DNA of 64,000 nucleotides from an uncultured Clostridia bacterium (GTDB taxonomy: Bacteria; Bacillota; Clostridia; TANB77; CAG-508): NCBI GenBank assembly GCA_944392805.1, contig CALXXZ010000003.1, positions 62,001-126,000 of the forward strand, read 5' to 3'. Below the pieces are notes generated by a model. The model was not told where the DNA came from and ran no database searches. It saw only the letters and a list, made by a program, of their open reading frames with translations. Positions 9,547-20,667 of the stretch are shown here, in pieces (position 1 is the stretch's first letter; each line of letters opens with the position of its first letter). A program made the position numbers and the translations under genes.

Positions 9547-10299
9547 ATGAGAAGAAAAGTAATTGCAGGAAACTGGAAAATGAATATGCTTCCAAATGAA
9601 GCAATAAATTTCATAGAAGAATTTGCACCATTAGTAAAAGACACAAAACATGAAGTAATATTATGTGTTCCATATACAGATTTATTTTATGCATTATTAA
9701 ATGCACAAGATACAAATATAAAAATAGGTGCACAAAACATGCATTGGGAAGAAAAAGGAGCATATACAGGAGAAGTATCAGCACAAATGTTAAAATCAAT
9801 AGGAGTAGAATATGTAATAATAGGACATTCTGAAAGAAGACAATATTTTGCTGAAACAGATGAAACTGTAAATAAAAAAATAAAATCAGCATTGGCAAAT
9901 GATTTAAAACCAATTGTATGTGTTGGAGAAACATTAGAACAAAGAGAACAAGGAGTAACAGAAAAAATAATAACAGCACAAGTAGAAAAAGCTTTAGAAG
10001 GAATAAGTGCAGAAGAATTAAATAAAATAATAATAGCATATGAACCAATTTGGGCAATTGGAACAGGAAAAACAGCAACAAAAGAAGATGCAAATGACAC
10101 AATTAAACAGATTAGAAAAAAATTAGCAGAAATCTATGGACAAAATGAGGCTGAAAGAGTTATAATACAATACGGCGGAAGTGTTAAGTCATCAAATGCT
10201 AAAGAATTATTTGAAATGTCAGATATAGATGGCGGACTTGTAGGAGGAGCTAGTTTAAAGGCAGAAGAATTTTCTAAGATAGTAAAATTTGATGAATAG
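9547..10299 (+). CDS. tpiA: Triosephosphate isomerase
   Basis: Interconverts dihydroxyacetone phosphate and glyceraldehyde 3-phosphate. The 250-residue TIM barrel carries the three classical active-site elements: NWKMN (Lys, residues 10-14), IGHSERR (His, near 96) and [11 protein letters not shown] (Glu plus the flexible loop, near 167). The phosphate-binding GGSV and GGLVGGASL segments lie near the end. AGGAGG sits directly before the ATG, formed by the end of pgk. The next gene gpmI begins about 50 nt downstream in the same direction, so it belongs to the operon. Confidence 0.97.
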   Translation: MRRKVIAGNWKMNMLPNEAINFIEEFAPLVKDTKHEVILCVPYTDLFYALLNAQDTNIKIGAQNMHWEEKGAYTGEVSAQMLKSIGVEYVIIGHSERRQYFAETDETVNKKIKSALANDLKPIVCVGETLEQREQGVTEKIITAQVEKALEGISAEELNKIIIAYEPIWAIGTGKTATKEDANDTIKQIRKKLAEIYGQNEAERVIIQYGGSVKSSNAKELFEMSDIDGGLVGGASLKAEEFSKIVKFDE

Positions 10300-10352
10300 A
10301 ACAATTTAATATTGACACCAATTTACTCGCCATGAAAGGAATGTTAGAGAGA

Positions 10353-11885
10353 ATGGAAAAAAAGCCAGTAATGTTAATGATATTAGATGGTTTTGGAATA
10401 AATGAAAATACTGATGGAAATGCAGTAAAATTAGCAAAAACACCTAATATTGACAAACTAATGAAAAAATACCAAACAACAGAAATATACACAAGTGGAC
10501 TAAAAGTTGGTCTACCAGAAGGGCAAATGGGAAATTCAGAAGTAGGACACACAAATATAGGTGCAGGAAGAATCGTATATCAAGATTTAACAAAAATAAC
10601 AAAATCTATTGAAGATGGAGATTTCTTCACAATACCTGAATTCACAGAAGCAATAGAAAATTGTAGAAAATATAATTCTAAATTGCATATATTAGGTCTA
10701 TTGTCAGATGGTGGAGTACACAGCCATAACAGACATTTATATGGATTGTTAGAAATGGCAAAAAGAAGAGACTTTGAAGATGTATATGTACATTGTTTCT
10801 TAGATGGTAGAGATACACCACCAGCATCAGCAGAAGGATATATTGCAGAACTTGAAGAAAAAATGAAAGAAAAAGGAATAGGAAAAATAGCAAGTATATC
10901 AGGAAGATATTATGCTATGGATAGAGATAAAAGATGGGAAAGAGTTCAAAAATGTTATGATGCATTAGTTAGAGGAGAAGGAAATAAATCAACTTCTGCA
11001 ACAATAGCAATAGAAGATTCTTATCAAAAAGAAGTTTTTGATGAATTTGTTGAACCAACAGTAATATGTAATGGAGAAACACCAATAGCTACAATAGGTG
11101 AACATGATTCTGTAATATTCTTCAATTTTAGACCTGATAGAGCAAGAGAAATAACAAGAGCAATAGTTGACAAAGATTTTGATGGATTTGAAACAGAAAA
11201 AATTGACACATATTTTGTATGTTTCACAAGCTATGATGAAACAATGCCAAATGTTAAAATTGCCTTCAAAAAAGAAGCATTAGTAAATACACTTGGAGAA
11301 GTATTAAGTAAAAATAACTTAACACAACTTCGTATAGCAGAAACAGAAAAATATGCACATGTAACATTCTTCTTTAATGGAGGAGAGGAAAAACAATATC
11401 CTGGAGAAGATAGAATACTAGTGCCATCACCAAAAGTTGCAACATATGATTTGCAACCAGAAATGAGTGCACCAGAAGTTACAGAAAAAGTTGTAGAAGC
11501 AATAAATGCAGACAAATATGATGTAATAATTTTAAATTATGCAAATCCAGATATGGTAGGACATACAGGAAGTTTACCAGCTGCAATAAAAGCTGTAGAA
11601 ACAATAGATGAATGTGTAGGAAAAGTAACTGATGCAATGCTTGCACATCATGGAACAATGCTAATAACAGCAGACCATGGAAATGCAGAGCAAATGATAG
11701 ATTACAAAACAGGAGAACCACACACAGCACACACAACAAATCCTGTACCACTTATATTAGTAACAGAAAATGAAGATTTAAGAATAAAATCAGGAAAACT
11801 TGCTGATTTAGCACCAACTATATTAGAAATATTAGGAATAGAAAAACCAAAAGAAATGACAGGAGAAAGTATATTAGAAAAATAA
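10353..11885 (+). CDS. gpmI: 2,3-bisphosphoglycerate-independent phosphoglycerate mutase
   Basis: Cofactor-independent, Mn-dependent mutase converting 3- to 2-phosphoglycerate. Seen: [14 protein letters not shown] (metal-binding Asp), the nucleophile serine in [54 protein letters not shown] and the metal site TADHGNAE with GEPHTAHT. I place the start at ATG 10353, giving about 510 residues beginning MEKKPVML as usual in the family. ATGs at 10332 and 10341 are in frame, but 10332 has no Shine-Dalgarno and 10341 touches AAAGGA. The choice is not certain. A TTGACA-like hexamer at about 10311 could begin a weak internal promoter. Confidence 0.95.
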   Translation: MEKKPVMLMILDGFGINENTDGNAVKLAKTPNIDKLMKKYQTTEIYTSGLKVGLPEGQMGNSEVGHTNIGAGRIVYQDLTKITKSIEDGDFFTIPEFTEAIENCRKYNSKLHILGLLSDGGVHSHNRHLYGLLEMAKRRDFEDVYVHCFLDGRDTPPASAEGYIAELEEKMKEKGIGKIASISGRYYAMDRDKRWERVQKCYDALVRGEGNKSTSATIAIEDSYQKEVFDEFVEPTVICNGETPIATIGEHDSVIFFNFRPDRAREITRAIVDKDFDGFETEKIDTYFVCFTSYDETMPNVKIAFKKEALVNTLGEVLSKNNLTQLRIAETEKYAHVTFFFNGGEEKQYPGEDRILVPSPKVATYDLQPEMSAPEVTEKVVEAINADKYDVIILNYANPDMVGHTGSLPAAIKAVETIDECVGKVTDAMLAHHGTMLITADHGNAEQMIDYKTGEPHTAHTTNPVPLILVTENEDLRIKSGKLADLAPTILEILGIEKPKEMTGESILEK

Positions 11886-11890
11886 AACGG

Positions 11891-13884
<1,994 letters not shown>

Positions 13885-13895
13885 ATATATTAAAG

Positions 13896-13924
13896 AAAGT
13901 ACAAGAAAGACTTGTACTTTTTTT
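13896..13924 (+). terminator. Rho-independent terminator after eno
   Basis: AAAGTACAAG (13896-13905), loop AAAGA, CTTGTACTTT (13911-13920), then a continued T run to 13924: a classical intrinsic terminator ending the glycolytic operon. Confidence 0.9.
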
Positions 13925-13977
13925 CATTTAGTGATATATTAATTGCGTGAACTTATAATTAAGAAAGGAAGAAGCAA

Positions 13978-14850
13978 ATGAAAATATTAGTAACAGGTGC
14001 AAACGGAATGTTAGCCAAAGAAGTAAAAGAAAAATTTCAAAAAGGAAACGAAGTAATAGCAACAGATGTAGCAGAACTAGATATCACAAATGAGAAAATG
14101 GTATATGATGTTATAACAGAAATGAAACCAGAATATATAATAAACTGTGCTGCATATACAGCAGTAGATAAAGCAGAAGAGAATTATGACTTAGCAGATA
14201 AAATAAATGGAGATGGACCAAGAAATTTAGCAAAAGCAGCAAAAGCCGCAGGAGCAAAATTAGTACATATTTCAACAGATTATGTATTTGGAGGAGACTT
14301 AGATTTATCAAAAGACTATGATGAAGATGATAAAAAAGAACCTGTAACAGTATATGGAATAACAAAATTACATGGAGAACAAGGAATAGAAGAAAACATG
14401 GATGAATACTACATATTTAGAACAGCATGGTTATATGGTGTTGGAGGAAATAACTTTGTAAAAACTATGACAAAATTAGGTTCAACAAGAGATGAAATAA
14501 ATGTAGTATCAGATCAACATGGAAGTCCAACATACGCAAAAGACTTAACAGACATAATATATCAAGCAATAGAGAAAAAAATACCATATGGAATATATAA
14601 TGCAACAAATCAAGGATATACAACATGGTATGACTTTACAAAAGAAATATTAAAAGAACAAGGAATTGAATGTAAAGTAAATCCTGTAACAACAGAAGAA
14701 TATATAGATATGATGAAAATTACACAAGCAAAAAGACCATTCAACTCACAACTATCAAAAAATAAATTATTAAAATTAGGAATAAAAATACCTGAATGGA
14801 AAGATGGATTAAAAAGATATCTAAAAGAGGAGAAAGAAAATGAAGAATAG
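13978..14850 (+). CDS. rfbD: dTDP-4-dehydrorhamnose reductase
   Basis: Last step of dTDP-L-rhamnose synthesis: NAD(P)H reduction of dTDP-4-keto-L-rhamnose. The 290-residue extended-SDR protein shows the Rossmann motif VTGANGMLAKEV at residues 5-16, NCAAYTAVDKAEE, STDYVFGG and the catalytic YGITKLHGE. The C-terminal substrate domain contains GIYNATNQGYTTWYDF and RPFNSQLSKNKL. GAAAGGAAG precedes the ATG. It is first in an operon rfbD-rfbA-membrane protein-rfbC-rfbB and overlaps rfbA by 11 bp. A TATAAT at 13954-13959 is a possible -10 box with a poor -35. The product feeds surface polysaccharide. Confidence 0.94.
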   Translation: MKILVTGANGMLAKEVKEKFQKGNEVIATDVAELDITNEKMVYDVITEMKPEYIINCAAYTAVDKAEENYDLADKINGDGPRNLAKAAKAAGAKLVHISTDYVFGGDLDLSKDYDEDDKKEPVTVYGITKLHGEQGIEENMDEYYIFRTAWLYGVGGNNFVKTMTKLGSTRDEINVVSDQHGSPTYAKDLTDIIYQAIEKKIPYGIYNATNQGYTTWYDFTKEILKEQGIECKVNPVTTEEYIDMMKITQAKRPFNSQLSKNKLLKLGIKIPEWKDGLKRYLKEEKENEE

Positions 14851-15730
14851 AAAAGGTATAATATTAGCAGGAGGAAGCGGTACAAGACTTTATCCATTAA
14901 CTTTAGCAATATCAAAACAGATAATGCCAGTATATGATAAGCCAATGATATATTATCCATTATCAATATTAATGCAAGCAGATATAAGAGAAGTTCTAAT
15001 AATAACAACACCAAGAGATATAGAAACATTTAAAAGTTTATTAGGTGACGGAAGCCAATGGGGAATGAAATTTGAATATAAAATACAAGAAAAGCCAAAT
15101 GGATTAGCAGAAGCATTTATAATTGGAGAAGATTTTATTGGAGATAGCAATGTTGCAATGATATTAGGAGATAATATGTTTTATGGCGAACATCTAGCAG
15201 AAAAATTAAAACAAGCAAATGAAAGAGAAGATGAGGCAACAATATTTGGATATTATGTAAAAGACCCAAGGGCATATGGAGTTGTAGAAATAGACCAAAA
15301 TGGAAATGCTGTTTCAATAGAAGAAAAACCAAAAGTTCCAAAATCAAATTATGCTGTACCAGGATTATACTTCTATACAAATGAAGTAATAGAAATGGCA
15401 AAAAATGTACAACCATCAGCAAGAGGAGAATTAGAAATAACTTCATTAAATGAAGAATATATGAAAGAAGGAAAACTAAAAGTAGAAAAATTAGGAAGAG
15501 GAATGACATGGTTTGATACAGGAACACATGATGCATTAATAGAAACTGCAAGTTTTGTTCAAACAATTCAAAAAAGACAAGGATTACAAATATGTTGCCC
15601 AGAAGAAATTGCATTTGACAAAGGTTGGATAAATGCAGAACAACTATCTAAATTAGCAGATAGATATATGAAAACAGAATATGGTGTATATCTAAAAGAT
15701 GTAGCTGAAGATAAATTTGGAGAAGAATAA
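14840..15730 (+). CDS. rfbA: Glucose-1-phosphate thymidylyltransferase
   Basis: First step of dTDP-rhamnose synthesis: dTTP plus glucose 1-phosphate gives dTDP-glucose. The 296-residue nucleotidyltransferase has GIILAGGSGTRLYPLT at residues 5-20, ISKQIMPVYDKPMIYYPLSILM, the dTTP/base site GDGSQWGMKFEYKIQEKPNGLAEAF, ILGDNMFYG (metal Asp) and the C-terminal GRGMTWFDTGTHDALIE. Its start lies inside the end of rfbD with GAGGAGA upstream, so translation is coupled. The length and motif set match the short RmlA (RfbA) class. Confidence 0.95.
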   Translation: MKNRKGIILAGGSGTRLYPLTLAISKQIMPVYDKPMIYYPLSILMQADIREVLIITTPRDIETFKSLLGDGSQWGMKFEYKIQEKPNGLAEAFIIGEDFIGDSNVAMILGDNMFYGEHLAEKLKQANEREDEATIFGYYVKDPRAYGVVEIDQNGNAVSIEEKPKVPKSNYAVPGLYFYTNEVIEMAKNVQPSARGELEITSLNEEYMKEGKLKVEKLGRGMTWFDTGTHDALIETASFVQTIQKRQGLQICCPEEIAFDKGWINAEQLSKLADRYMKTEYGVYLKDVAEDKFGEE

Positions 15731-15731
15731 T

Positions 15732-16970
15732 ATGAATGTAGAGAATTTGAAAAAATTATTTAAATCAGAAAAAATACCAATTTTAATATTTATGGTAGGG
15801 ATAGCAATATTACATATATTTATACAAAAAGAAAATGATGATTTATATTTTTCTACTGTATGTGAAAATATGGGATTATTTGACTTTTTAGGGCAAAGAT
15901 ATAATATATGGACATCAAGAATAATTGTAGAAGGAGTATTAGTAATATTTTGTAATTTCTTACCAATAGAAATATGGAAAATTGCAAATATAGGAATGTA
16001 TGGTTTACTAATTTATTCAATGTCAAAATTATTTGTAACTGAAAATAAACAAAAATTAAATTGTATATTAGTAATAAGTTTAATATTAGTGCCAATAACA
16101 ATCCTAAAAGAAGCTGGTTGGATGGCTACAATGAATAATTATTTATGGGTAGCAGCAACAGGATTATATGCAATGATACCAATAAAAAAATTACTAAATA
16201 ATGAGAAAATAAATATTTTACAAGCAATTTCTTTTGTAATAGCAACCATATATGCAAGTAATCAAGAACAGATGGCAGGGATACTATTTTTAGTATATAC
16301 ATTTTTCCTAATATACATAATTAAAAATAAAAAGCAAAAACCAATATTATTTATAATATATGCAATCATTTTATTAAACATAATATTAATAATGACTTGT
16401 CCAGGAAATGCTAATAGAAAAATTCAAGAAGAAGAAACTTGGTATCCAGAATATTCAGAAACATCATTACCAGTCAAATTATCACAAGGTTTAACATCTA
16501 TGATGGATTATGCAATTGGAAAAGGAAGAATTTTATTTTATGGATTTATAGCATTAATAACATATACAATTTGGAGATCAAGTAAAGATATAAAATATAG
16601 ACTGTTAGGAATGTCTCCAATAATATTAGTTGTAATATTTGATGAAGTTACAAGAAATTCAAAAGAACTAAATATGATATTTAAAACTTGTATTTATTTA
16701 TTAATTTTAATAAGTATTGGAGTATGTCTATATCATATTCTTTGCAAAAAGAAAGAAAAAGATATGAAAAATTTTACACCATTACTTATATATATTGTAG
16801 GAATACTTAGTAGATATGTAATGGCATTTTCGCCAACAATATATGCATCAGGAGAAAGAACATCATTTTTCTGGTATCTATCAATAAGTATATTAATAAT
16901 TTTATTATTTAGAGACAAAATATTTAAATTAGGAAAAGGAGAAAAATTATGGGAAAGTTTAAAAAGATAG
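15732..16970 (+). CDS. Polytopic membrane protein (DUF6056-like) within the rhamnose operon
   Basis: About 412 residues starting MNVENLKKL; I prefer ATG 15732 (GGAGAAG 9 nt upstream) over the TTG at 15717. About ten to twelve hydrophobic helices are visible. The first periplasmic loop, ENDDLYFS, carries the acidic pair common in lipid-linked sugar transferases and in the DUF6056 group. A later loop has CPGNANRKIQEEETWYPEYSE, the CPGN-R pattern that I associate with DUF6056. It overlaps rfbC by 22 bp and sits between rfbA and rfbC, so a role in building or exporting a rhamnose-containing glycan is likely. Enzymatic activity is not shown. Confidence 0.72.
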   Translation: MNVENLKKLFKSEKIPILIFMVGIAILHIFIQKENDDLYFSTVCENMGLFDFLGQRYNIWTSRIIVEGVLVIFCNFLPIEIWKIANIGMYGLLIYSMSKLFVTENKQKLNCILVISLILVPITILKEAGWMATMNNYLWVAATGLYAMIPIKKLLNNEKINILQAISFVIATIYASNQEQMAGILFLVYTFFLIYIIKNKKQKPILFIIYAIILLNIILIMTCPGNANRKIQEEETWYPEYSETSLPVKLSQGLTSMMDYAIGKGRILFYGFIALITYTIWRSSKDIKYRLLGMSPIILVVIFDEVTRNSKELNMIFKTCIYLLILISIGVCLYHILCKKKEKDMKNFTPLLIYIVGILSRYVMAFSPTIYASGERTSFFWYLSISILIILLFRDKIFKLGKGEKLWESLKR

Positions 16971-17527
16971 AAACATCTATAGATGGAGTATATATTATAG
17001 AACCAACAGTGTTTGGAGATAACAGAGGATATTTCATGGAAACCTATAGTAAAAAAGATTTTGAAGAAATCGGATTAAACTATGATTTCGTGCAAGATAA
17101 TCAATCAAAATCAAAAAAAGGAGTTTTAAGAGGACTTCATTTTCAAAAAGAAAACACACAAGCTAAACTTGTTAGATGTATAAAAGGTGAAGTATTTGAT
17201 GTTGCAGTTGATTTAAGACCTGGAAGTAAAACATATGGAAAATGGGAAGGTGTTATATTAACAGAAGAAAATAAAAAAATGTTTATGATACCTAGAGGCT
17301 TTGCGCATGGATTCTTAGTATTATCAGATGAAGCGGAATTTACATATAAATGTGACGACATATATAATCATTCAGCAGAAGGCGGATTAAAATTTGATGA
17401 CCCAGATGTTGATATAAAATGGCCTATGGGAGATTTAAAAATAGAAGATTTAATCACTTCTGAGAAAGATGCTAAATGGCCATCATTAAAAGAATTAAAA
17501 AATACAGATTTATTTAAGAATTTATAG
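16949..17527 (+). CDS. rfbC: dTDP-4-dehydrorhamnose 3,5-epimerase
   Basis: Epimerises C3 and C5 of dTDP-4-keto-6-deoxyglucose, the step before reduction by RfbD. The 192-residue cupin shows FGDNRGYFMETYSKKDF, FVQDNQSKSKKGVLRGLHFQ (catalytic His), KLVRCIKGEVFDVAVDLR, FMIPRGFAHGFLVLSD and FTYKCDDIY. AAGGAG stands 10 nt before the ATG inside the preceding membrane-protein gene. Its TAG stop forms the first bases of a palindromic repeat, so the gene end borders an inserted element; a few C-terminal residues may have been changed by that insertion. Confidence 0.95.
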   Translation: MGKFKKIETSIDGVYIIEPTVFGDNRGYFMETYSKKDFEEIGLNYDFVQDNQSKSKKGVLRGLHFQKENTQAKLVRCIKGEVFDVAVDLRPGSKTYGKWEGVILTEENKKMFMIPRGFAHGFLVLSDEAEFTYKCDDIYNHSAEGGLKFDDPDVDIKWPMGDLKIEDLITSEKDAKWPSLKELKNTDLFKNL

Positions 17528-17613
17528 GGAAATTTTGGGACAGTCCCCAAATTTCCCAAACGGAAAAAAGGGGACTGTCCCAAAATTGCCAAAAAGGAAA
17601 AAAAGGGACAAAC
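17525..17613. repeat. GGGGACTGTCCCC palindromic repeat, copy R1 (rfbC-rfbB spacer)
   Basis: Left arm 17525-17548 and right arm 17570-17590 are inverted copies sharing GGGACAGTCCCC/GGGGACTGTCCC, with a 21-nt loop. A further half unit (AAAAGGAAAAAAAGGGACA) reaches about 17610. The rfbC stop codon TAG is the first triplet of the element. Confidence 0.85.
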
Positions 17614-17638
17614 CTTATACGAGAAAGGAAGAAGAAAA

Positions 17639-18604
17639 ATGAAAAATATATTAGTAACAGGAGCAGCAGGATTTATAGGAGCAAATTTTGCAGAATATTT
17701 TGTAAACAAACATCCAGATTATAATGTGATAGTAGTAGATAAACTAACATATGCTGGAAATTTAAATAATTTAAATAAAGTAAAAGATAAAATAACATTT
17801 ATACAAGCAGATATATGTGATTTTGAAAAAATGCAAGAAATATTTGAAAAATATGAAATAAATGGAGTAATACATTTTGCAGCAGAATCACATGTAGATA
17901 ATAGTATAAAAAATCCATTTGTATTTACACAAACAAATGTAATGGGAACACATACATTATTAGAAGCAGCAAAAAGAGCATGGGGAGAAGGCTCAGAAAA
18001 TAAATTTGTACATATATCAACAGATGAAGTATATGGAGCATTAGGAGAAGAAGGATATTTTACTGAAAAATCACCAATTCAACCAAGTAGCCCATATTCA
18101 TCATCAAAAGCAAGTTCAGATTTAATAGCATTTGCATATCACACAACATATAAAATGAATGTAAATGTAACAAACTGTTCAAATAATTATGGACCATATC
18201 AACATAATGAAAAACTAATACCTCATATGATAAAACTAGCTTTAAATAATGAAAAACTACCTGTATATGGAACAGGAAAAAATATAAGAGATTGGTTATA
18301 TGTAGAAGACCATTGTGAAGCAATTGATTTAGTATTCCATAATGGTGTTGCAGGAGAAAGATATAACATAGGTGGACATAATGAAAAAAGAAATATAGAA
18401 ATTGTAAAACTTATTTTACAACGTTTGGGAAAATCAGAAGATTTAATACAATATGTAGAAGACAGAAAAGGACATGATTATAGATATGCAATAGACCCAA
18501 CTAAAATTAGTAAAGAATTAGGTTGGTTACCAAAAACTAAATTCGAAGATGGAATAGTTAAAACTATTGATTGGTATTTAGAAAATCCAGAATGGTTAAA
18601 ATAA
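17639..18604 (+). CDS. rfbB: dTDP-glucose 4,6-dehydratase
   Basis: Second step of dTDP-rhamnose synthesis, converting dTDP-glucose to the 4-keto-6-deoxy sugar with bound NAD. The 321-residue extended-SDR protein has VTGAAGFIGANFAEYF at residues 6-21, FAAESHVDNSI, STDEVYGALG (catalytic Thr-Asp-Glu), YSSSKASSDL (Tyr and Lys) and NCSNNYGPYQ. GRNIRDW-type motif is seen as GKNIRDWLYVEDHCEAI. It is the last gene of the operon, 111 bp after rfbC, with repeat R1 in the spacer and GAAAGGAAG before the ATG. A strong terminator follows. Confidence 0.95.
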   Translation: MKNILVTGAAGFIGANFAEYFVNKHPDYNVIVVDKLTYAGNLNNLNKVKDKITFIQADICDFEKMQEIFEKYEINGVIHFAAESHVDNSIKNPFVFTQTNVMGTHTLLEAAKRAWGEGSENKFVHISTDEVYGALGEEGYFTEKSPIQPSSPYSSSKASSDLIAFAYHTTYKMNVNVTNCSNNYGPYQHNEKLIPHMIKLALNNEKLPVYGTGKNIRDWLYVEDHCEAIDLVFHNGVAGERYNIGGHNEKRNIEIVKLILQRLGKSEDLIQYVEDRKGHDYRYAIDPTKISKELGWLPKTKFEDGIVKTIDWYLENPEWLK

Positions 18605-18610
18605 GAAATG

Positions 18611-18640
18611 CCCCCGCATTAAGCAAATGCGGGGGTTTGT
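18611..18640 (+). terminator. Strong GC-rich terminator after rfbB
   Basis: CCCCCGCATT (18611-18620), loop AAGCA, AATGCGGGGG (18626-18635), TTTGTT. It may also terminate the convergent gene ending at 18647. Confidence 0.88.
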
Positions 18641-18646
18641 TATGCC

Positions 18647-19129
18647 TTATGAATTCTGAGAAATATACAGGTTTTGACATGCGTCAATGATTTCAACTCT
18701 TTCACGACGTAAGACCGCTTCTTCATGAAGCTTTTCAAGAGATTTTGCCTGCTTGATTTCACGTGCTGTAAATGCTAAAGGAGCTAGTAGTAATTCTTTA
18801 GCTTGTTTTATATCAGGATAAAACGGGCTAAGAGCCGTGTACCTTCTATCGAATTCTTTATCATTATCAATAGAAAAAGAAGAGTGCAAGGCAAAAATAG
18901 CCTTTTCTTCAGCGACAGAACGCTTCTTTAACTCGTAAAGAGAAGTAGCTTCCAAGACGGTATAGAATGATAATGCTCCTGGAGATAAAGCTACTACACT
19001 TGGCATGCAATTGATACTTTTTAGATACAAGAAGATAAAATCATCTCCTTTATTGAGCTTTTGATGCAAAAGCTCTAATTCAGGATAAGCCTTTTTAACC
19101 CGTTCCTTAAATTCTCTTGGATAGTACAT
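18647..19129 (-). CDS. Unrecognised 160-residue protein of foreign composition
   Basis: I place the start at ATG 19129, 7 nt after AGGAGG; longer frames to 19213 run through the promoter. The product (about 160 residues, MYYPREFKERVKKAYPELELLHQKL) is helical, with no signal peptide or membrane helix, and ends in a Lys/Glu/Arg-rich coiled-coil-like helix (TAREIKQAKSLEKLHEEAVLRRERVEIID). Codon use is noticeably more GC-balanced than that of its neighbours (CGT, CGG, GCC, AAG), suggesting transfer. It is monocistronic with its own near-consensus promoter. I recognise no family. Confidence 0.72.
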   Translation of the reverse strand: MYYPREFKERVKKAYPELELLHQKLNKGDDFIFLYLKSINCMPSVVALSPGALSFYTVLEATSLYELKKRSVAEEKAIFALHSSFSIDNDKEFDRRYTALSPFYPDIKQAKELLLAPLAFTAREIKQAKSLEKLHEEAVLRRERVEIIDACQNLYISQNS

Positions 19130-19212
19130 AACATAACCTCCTATATGATATTTTTTTGATGTGTGTGCTTTCACTAAGATGACAATATAGGAAAATACAC
19201 GAATTCTTAACA

Positions 19213-19241
19213 ATTATACTATACTTTATGTAAAACGTCAA
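19213..19241 (-). promoter_or_regulatory. Promoter of the 18647-19129 gene
   Basis: On the minus strand TTGACG (19241-19236), 17-nt spacer, TATAAT (19218-19213). It sets the transcript start near 19206 and excludes the longer reading frame start at 19213. Confidence 0.8.
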
Positions 19242-19269
19242 TAAAATTTATAACTTCTAAAGAATAGTC

Positions 19270-19298
19270 TTGAAATTCATGCAAAATTGTAATATAAT
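19270..19298 (+). promoter_or_regulatory. Promoter of the rsmE operon
   Basis: TTGAAA (19270-19275), 17-nt spacer, TATAAT (19293-19298), 22 nt ahead of the rsmE start. Upstream in-frame ATGs lie inside the promoter and can be discarded. Confidence 0.82.
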
Positions 19299-19320
19299 AT
19301 ACACATTAAAGGAGAAAAAA

Positions 19321-20061
19321 ATGCCAAGATTTTTTGTGAAAACTGAACAAATAAAAGAAAACAAGATTCAAATAATTGGAACAGATGTAAAACATATAAA
19401 AAATGTATTAAGAAAACAAATTGGAGAAAACGTAGAAATATGTAATTCAGATAATGGAAAAGCATATGATTGTATAATAACAGATATAGAAGAAAAATAT
19501 ATAGATACAGAAATATTAAATGAATTGATAGAAGAAAAAAGCAATATATTAGTAGATATATATCAAGGAATACCGAAATCAGATAAAATGGAATTAATAA
19601 TACAAAAATCAGTAGAATTAGGTGTAAATTCAATAATTCCAGTAGCAATGAAAAGATGTGTTGCCAAAATAGAACCAAAAGATGAAAACAAAAAAATTGA
19701 CAGATGGCAAAAAATAGCCGAAAGTGCAGCAAAACAAAGTGGAAGAACTATAATACCAGAAATAAGAAAAATTGCTACAATACAAGATATAGCAAAATTA
19801 TCAAATCAATATGATTCAATAATAGTTGCATATGAAAATGAAAAACAAAACACAATAAAAAATGAATTATTAAAATTAAAAGAAAAAGAACCAATAAAAA
19901 TTGCTGTTGTAATAGGACCAGAAGGTGGACTAGAAGAAAGTGATGTAAAACTATTAAAAGAATCAGGTGCTAGAATAGTAACATTAGGAAATAGAATATT
20001 AAGGACAGAAACAGTAGCACTAAACATATTAAGCATAATAATGTATGAATTAGAAATATAA
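19321..20061 (+). CDS. rsmE: 16S rRNA (uracil1498-N3)-methyltransferase
   Basis: Methylates N3 of U1498 in 16S rRNA, using S-adenosylmethionine. The start MPRFFVKTEQ at 19321 has AAAGGAG 7 nt upstream and is the usual family start. Features of the SPOUT fold: the N-terminal PUA-like part (HIKNVLRKQIGENVEICNSD), GIPKSDKMELIIQKSVELGV, MKRCVAKIE, RWQKIAESAAKQSGR, then the knotted cofactor site AVVIGPEGGLEESDV and LGNRILRTETVALNILSI. About 246 residues, the normal size. It heads the run rsmE-membrane protein-yicC-remA-rpoZ. Confidence 0.94.
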   Translation: MPRFFVKTEQIKENKIQIIGTDVKHIKNVLRKQIGENVEICNSDNGKAYDCIITDIEEKYIDTEILNELIEEKSNILVDIYQGIPKSDKMELIIQKSVELGVNSIIPVAMKRCVAKIEPKDENKKIDRWQKIAESAAKQSGRTIIPEIRKIATIQDIAKLSNQYDSIIVAYENEKQNTIKNELLKLKEKEPIKIAVVIGPEGGLEESDVKLLKESGARIVTLGNRILRTETVALNILSIIMYELEI

Positions 20062-20062
20062 A

Positions 20063-20130
20063 TTAGAGGTCTGTCCCTAAATTGCCAAAAAGGAAAAAAG
20101 GGGACTGTCCCCAAATTACCCAAAAGGAGA
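20063..20130. repeat. GGGGACTGTCCCC palindromic repeat, copy R2 (after rsmE)
   Basis: Begins 2 nt after the rsmE stop. It has one full core (GGGGACTGTCCCC, 20100-20112) and one variant half (GGTCTGTCCC). It has the same subtype structure as copy R5 in the histidine kinase gene. Its AAAAGGA tail joins the Shine-Dalgarno of the gene at 20137. Confidence 0.8.
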
Positions 20131-20136
20131 AGAAAA

Positions 20137-20667
20137 ATGATAGAAATAAATTCAGAAGAAAAAAAGAAAATAACGATAAAAGAAATATATCATAATATAA
20201 ATAATACTGTAACAGGAGATGTATTAGCAAATTTAGCTTATTCATCAATGATAATGATATATTTTATGTTTTTTAATATACAATATGAAGTATTGCCTGA
20301 GTTAACTTTAACAAAATATATAAATATATCAAGTATGGCATTTTTAATAATATCAATCTTGATGATTGAAATTGCATACAAAAAAGAAAAAGATAATATA
20401 CTACTTTATGGCGTAGAATTTTTAGTATTAGCAATATTCACATTATTAATTAAACATATTCCAAAACTTGTACAATGTAATACTCAAACATATATATTAG
20501 TAGGTTCATACTTATTTGCCATATATTATATGTTAAAATCAACAGTTTTATATACAATAGAAAGGCAAAATGAATTAAAGCAATATAGTGATATAAAAGA
20601 AATAGTAAAAGATGAACCAATAAAAAAAGCAAGTAAAAGAAAAAATAAAAAAGAAGAGGGAAAATAA
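20137..20667 (+). CDS. Four-helix integral membrane protein, function unknown
   Basis: A 176-residue protein with a short cytoplasmic start, then four hydrophobic helices (about residues 28-47, 62-80, 88-106, 118-138) and a Lys-rich tail (KKASKRKNKKEEGK). It has a cluster of charged residues between helices 2 and 3. It lies between rsmE and yicC, its TAA being 1 nt from the yicC ATG, so it belongs to the operon. AAGGAG of the start comes from the edge of repeat R2. I do not recognise a family. Confidence 0.72.
   Translation: MIEINSEEKKKITIKEIYHNINNTVTGDVLANLAYSSMIMIYFMFFNIQYEVLPELTLTKYINISSMAFLIISILMIEIAYKKEKDNILLYGVEFLVLAIFTLLIKHIPKLVQCNTQTYILVGSYLFAIYYMLKSTVLYTIERQNELKQYSDIKEIVKDEPIKKASKRKNKKEEGK

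Noticed and set aside
19130..19213. N-terminal extension of the 18647-19129 gene
   Set aside because: The extension begins inside the -10 box of its own promoter.
19270..19320. N-terminal extension of RsmE from 19270
   Set aside because: This part is the -35/-10 promoter; the ATG at 19321 has a good Shine-Dalgarno and the usual family start.
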